Source of the DNA: an uncultured Verrucomicrobia subdivision 3 bacterium
GTDB taxonomy: Bacteria; Verrucomicrobiota; Verrucomicrobiia; Limisphaerales; UBA8199
Length of the DNA stretch: 37,649 nt
NCBI GenBank assembly: GCA_903912925.1
Contig: CAIWJG010000402.1
Location: 1 to 37,649, forward strand
Direction: 5' to 3'
Shown here: one piece after another, positions 35,066-37,649 of the stretch
How positions within the stretch are numbered: the stretch's first letter is position 1
Layout of the letters: every line of letters begins with the position of its first letter
The notes under the pieces: generated by a model
Told to the model about the DNA's origin: nothing
The model's database searches: none
Seen by the model: only the letters and a program-made list of their open reading frames with translations
Position numbers and translations under genes: made by a program

Positions 35066-35572
35066 GACAGCCTTCTCCAGCAGCGTCCTCTCTGCCTCAA
35101 GCTTTGGAATGGTTGATCGGAGCGTGGCCAGCCGGTTTGAGAGAAGAGAGGCCACTTGTTCTTTCACCGGCTTGCCATCCAGTTGGCTCAAGTCAAACTG
35201 ATCGGAAACTTCGACCACCGAAAGCTCCGCCAGCGCCTGAAAGTCATCATCGTAACCGAGGTTGCTCAGGAGGTACCGCTTGCCCGGCACCATCGTGAAG
35301 CTGGTCCGAATCCTTCTGTTTCCGGGTGGCAGGCTCCCCTTAAGCATCCGAACAACTTTGACGTCAAATGGGTATACTCCACGGTATTCGAGGAAGATCT
35401 TCTTCCCGTCTACAATGACAAAATCGGGTGGTATGGAGACGCAATCCGCGACAACGATGTCCCGGTGCCTCTCGACGAACCGCGGTAGGTCCGTGAAGGG
35501 GGGCCTGATGAAAGCCCAACTCAAGACTCCGCAGCCGAGCAGGAGAACAAGGGCAAGTCCGGTTTTTTTCAT
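35057..35572 (-). CDS. Exported protein of unknown function
   Basis: This 171-aa protein has an N-terminal signal or anchor (MKKTGLALVLLLGCGVLSWA). The mature region reads RHRDIVVADCVSIPPDFVIV, VYPFDVKVVRMLKGSLP and MVPGKRYLLSNLGYDDDFQA, a beta-rich pattern like small domains that report gene-expression or stress-independent surface functions; no family was identified. A coiled C-terminus follows (LLSNRLATLRSTIPKLEAER). The ATG at 35572 is used because it opens the signal sequence. Its stop codon is embedded in the attC-like element. Confidence 0.6.
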   Translation of the reverse strand: MKKTGLALVLLLGCGVLSWAFIRPPFTDLPRFVERHRDIVVADCVSIPPDFVIVDGKKIFLEYRGVYPFDVKVVRMLKGSLPPGNRRIRTSFTMVPGKRYLLSNLGYDDDFQALAELSVVEVSDQFDLSQLDGKPVKEQVASLLSNRLATLRSTIPKLEAERTLLEKAVHE

Positions 35573-35900
35573 ATTGTCGGATTCGCTACCTCCGCCCAAC
35601 AGTATGTTTGGGACAAAGTCATTGGTACAAAGACAAAGCAAAAGGGCCCCGCCTTCTATTGTGATCGTGATAATTGCCCCTTCGGCTCGGCTCGCGCAAA
35701 GACAAGGTCGGGCAAAACGCCCACTGCGCTCGACCGTCCCCGGTCGCCAGCCCCCAAGCGCCGGAGATCATCTCTACCACGTGACCGGAAATGCTCATCA
35801 CTTGCTCCGTGATAGGCAGGGAGCAGGGAGCCGTCAAGGCCGAAGAACGGCAGTTAATGCCAAGAGGCTAATTCCAAATCGCTTTCAAGATGAGCCGAAC

Positions 35901-35965
35901 TGCCCCTCACCCCGCCCTCTCCCCATCGGATGGGGAGAGGGTGTCCGCAGGACGGGTGAGGGGCA
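35901..35965. repeat. Long perfect double hairpin
   Basis: An outer 12-bp stem (TGCCCCTCACCC 35901-35912 and its complement 35954-35965) encloses an inner 13-bp stem (CCCTCTCCCCATC 35915-35927 and its complement 35929-35941). This GGGTGAGGGG-type palindrome resembles an element dispersed in many bacterial genomes. No T tract follows. It lies in the 736-bp gene-poor stretch 35573-36308, which otherwise holds filler and the NADH dehydrogenase remnant. Confidence 0.8.
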
Positions 35966-36055
35966 GGTTCGGGCTTTGCTGGCGGAGTTAATCTCAGGTT
36001 GAACGCGAACTGGAATAAGAGGCAAGGACGCAAACCAAGGCAAGAGGGACCCATA

Positions 36056-36120
36056 TAGCCAATAGCCAATTGCCAATAGCCGATGGCCGATGGCCAATAG
36101 TAGGTGGCGGATAACAAATG
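36056..36120. repeat. Filler of GCCAATA/GCCGATG units
   Basis: Short units such as GCCAATA and GCCGATG are repeated with small changes. The filler runs directly up to the broken end of the NADH dehydrogenase remnant at 36137. Confidence 0.65.
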
Positions 36121-36136
36121 GCAGATGCACATTGGG

Positions 36137-36235
36137 CGTTGCGCGCGCGGCGGGATGGTGGAAATACTGGCAGAACGTCAGGCCGCCAAAGCCCCCGCCG
36201 AGGACGACAAGGTGAGATTTCTCGCGTTCCGCCAT
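36137..36235 (-). pseudogene. N-terminal remnant of a type II NADH dehydrogenase-like gene
   Basis: The minus strand reads MAEREKSHLVVLGGGFGGLT, then FCQYFHHPAARAT, the usual start of NDH-2-type FAD/NAD oxidoreductases with the dinucleotide-binding GGGFGG (residues 13-18). After about 33 codons the sequence passes into filler repeats and no further family sequence is found. Intact proteins are around 400-430 aa. Only the first 8% or so remains. Confidence 0.75.
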
Positions 36236-36259
36236 ACAACTGCCTTTATCCGCTCGGAA

Positions 36260-36265
36260 TATAAT
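36260..36265 (+). promoter_or_regulatory. -10 box of the rlmI-like gene
   Basis: A consensus TATAAT lies 43 bp before the ATG at 36309. The -35 region is poor. The transcript would have a leader of roughly 35-40 nt. Confidence 0.4.
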
Positions 36266-36308
36266 GCAATTCTTGAGGGTGCGCTTTGTTCATCTGTGGT
36301 TGAATTGA

Positions 36309-37538
36309 ATGATTACTGGCGAATCAAAAGAACGGGAGCGGGTGCCGCGGCTGCGGTTGCGGGTGACCGCGACGGCGGAATCGGTGCTGCGCTCGGGCCA
36401 TCCGTGGCTGTTCGCTGACAGCGTTCGGGAGCAGAATCGCGCGGGGGAAGCGGGCGAGCTGGCCGTGATTTACGACCGCAAGGACCGATTCCTCGGGGCG
36501 GGACTGTTCGATCCGGACTCGCCGATTCGCGTGCGGCTGCTGCACGTGGGGAAGCCCCGGGCCATTGATCGCACCTGGTGGTCTGAGCGGCTGACTCGCG
36601 CGCTGGAAGCCAGGCAGGGCTTGTTTGACGAGCACACGACCGGGTTCCGGTGGATCAATGGGGAAAGCGATGGCTGGCCGGGCCTGGTGCTGGATCGTTA
36701 CGACCAGACGCTGGTGCTGAAACTTTACACCGCCGCCTGGCTGCCGCGGTTGGAGGAAATCGCCGGGTTAATCACCGAGCGCTTGGGTCCGGAACGCATC
36801 GTCCTCCGGCTCAGTCGTAACATCCAGGAATATGCCAAGCGCCAATTTGGGAAGGCGGATGGAGTCATTCTAAGCGGGCCGCCGCTGGACGGTCCGGTCA
36901 CGTTCCTGGAAACGGGCTTGCGGTTTGAAGCGGACGTGTTGCGCGGGCAGAAGACGGGGTTCTTCCTCGACCAGCGGGAGAACCGGCGGCAGGTGGAAGC
37001 CCTGGCGCGCGGACGTGAGGTCTTGAACGCCTTCAGCTTTTCGGGCGGCTTTTCGCTCTACGCGGTGCGCGGGGGAGCCCGGTCAGTGACGGACCTCGAC
37101 CTAAGCGCTCACGCCCTGGCCGGCGCAAAGCGCAACTTCGCTCTGAACGCGACGAATGCCTCGGCTGCCTCCTGCCGGCATGAAATGGTTCAGGCAGATG
37201 CATTTGAATGGCTGAAGCAGCAGCCGGGGCACAGGTTCAATCTGGTAATCCTGGACCCGCCATCGCTGGCGAAGCGGGAAGTCGAGCGGCCGGGCGCCAT
37301 TCGCGCATATGGGGGGCTGGCATCGTCGGGCATCGAGCATCTGGCGCCGGGCGGGATTCTGGTAGCCTGTTCCTGTTCGGCACACGTAACCGCGGAAGAG
37401 TTCTTTGCGGCTGTGCGCAAGTCCGCCGCGGAGGCTGGCCGCAAGTTCGAGGAATTGCGGACCACGTGTCATGCGCCGGACCATCCGGCGACCTTCAAGG
37501 AAGCCGAATACCTGAAGGCGATCTATTTGAGGGTGTGA
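36309..37538 (+). CDS. rlmI: RlmI-like 23S rRNA m5C methyltransferase
   Basis: This SAM-dependent RNA methyltransferase is 409 aa. E. coli RlmI methylates C1962 of 23S rRNA. The N-terminal PUA domain contains [15 protein letters not shown] and [18 protein letters not shown]. It continues with [33 protein letters not shown], the SAM-binding [23 protein letters not shown] and a catalytic-Cys segment ACSCSAHV. The ATG at 36309 leaves a short charged lead before the PUA domain. It stands alone, with filler DNA on both sides. Confidence 0.92.
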   Translation: MITGESKERERVPRLRLRVTATAESVLRSGHPWLFADSVREQNRAGEAGELAVIYDRKDRFLGAGLFDPDSPIRVRLLHVGKPRAIDRTWWSERLTRALEARQGLFDEHTTGFRWINGESDGWPGLVLDRYDQTLVLKLYTAAWLPRLEEIAGLITERLGPERIVLRLSRNIQEYAKRQFGKADGVILSGPPLDGPVTFLETGLRFEADVLRGQKTGFFLDQRENRRQVEALARGREVLNAFSFSGGFSLYAVRGGARSVTDLDLSAHALAGAKRNFALNATNASAASCRHEMVQADAFEWLKQQPGHRFNLVILDPPSLAKREVERPGAIRAYGGLASSGIEHLAPGGILVACSCSAHVTAEEFFAAVRKSAAEAGRKFEELRTTCHAPDHPATFKEAEYLKAIYLRV

Positions 37539-37558
37539 GGAAGGGTTGAGCCGGGTTC

Positions 37559-37649
37559 AACATCCAACATCCAACATCCAACATCCAACATCCAACCTCC
37601 AACATCCAACATCCACCATCCAACATCCAACATCCAACATCCAACCTCC
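37559..37649. repeat. 7-bp tandem repeat CATCCAA, running off the window
   Basis: About thirteen units of CATCCAA with a few variants (CCTCCAA, CATCCAC) follow the rlmI-like gene and continue to the window edge. Repeats of this type are common in verrucomicrobial intergenic DNA; copy number is likely variable. Confidence 0.9.

Noticed and set aside
35573..35640. A second attC-like site ending in GTTGGGC before the exported-protein gene
   Set aside because: GTTGGGC fits GTTRRRY, but no matching first arm or inner paired arms are present upstream.
37559..37649. Possible CRISPR array
   Set aside because: The units are 7 bp long and contiguous without spacers; it is a simple tandem repeat.

Overview
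The window looks like a chromosomal segment of a GC-rich, Gram-negative bacterium of the Verrucomicrobia (Pedosphaera/Limisphaera-like). This is inferred from gene content and from the intergenic filler made of short units related to CCGAAATCCGAAGG, CATCCAA and GTATGAA. No rRNA, tRNA or CRISPR array was found. Few genes have a good Shine-Dalgarno sequence. At least two promoters (5110-5137 and 30570-30599) lie so close to the start codon that the messages would be almost leaderless.

Layout. 125-300: an 11-bp-register repeat array. 483-4963: an RND efflux pump (pump first, adaptor second). 5147-8627: a Fur-family regulator followed by sufB and sufC, with a PIN-toxin/antitoxin pair between the two suf genes. 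8857-12261: a pilin-like protein, an LptF/LptG permease and a GAF-GAF histidine kinase. 12272-12946 (minus): a DUF218 protein. 13455-15536: a transglutaminase-like membrane protein. 15684-19570: a scrambled accessory island. It holds a second 11-bp array, a decayed copy of the repeat-family gene at 33.6-34.5 kb, a Phd antitoxin with a truncated toxin, and the two ends of an MmeI-like restriction-methylase gene whose middle is replaced by a compact REase/N6-adenine MTase pair on the other strand. 19635-19879: a MITE-like element. 20008-22636: apgM, a DnaQ-like exonuclease and a nucleoside phosphorylase-like gene.

22620-30500 (minus) is a long co-directional run: yicC, gmk, coaC, an NtrB/NtrC-type pair, a small membrane protein, a squalene/phytoene-synthase-family enzyme (HpnD-like), an HpnK-like deacetylase and a small EamA-like transporter. 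Several junctions overlap by 4 bp, so the sigma-54 regulator and the isoprenoid genes may be co-expressed. 30608-33637: an adaptor/ABC/ABC-2 export system. 33618-35572 (minus): the repeat-family protein and two small exported proteins separated by an attC-like inverted repeat. 35573-36308: filler DNA, a long hairpin and a remnant of a type II NADH dehydrogenase. 36309-37538: an RlmI-like rRNA methyltransferase, then a 7-bp tandem repeat to the window end.

The most interesting structures are the restriction-modification pair sitting inside an older restriction-methylase gene, the two related 11-bp-register arrays, the toxin-antitoxin pair within the suf operon, and the attC-like element whose arm contains the stop codon of the preceding gene. 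All assignments come from reading the sequence; no database search was run.
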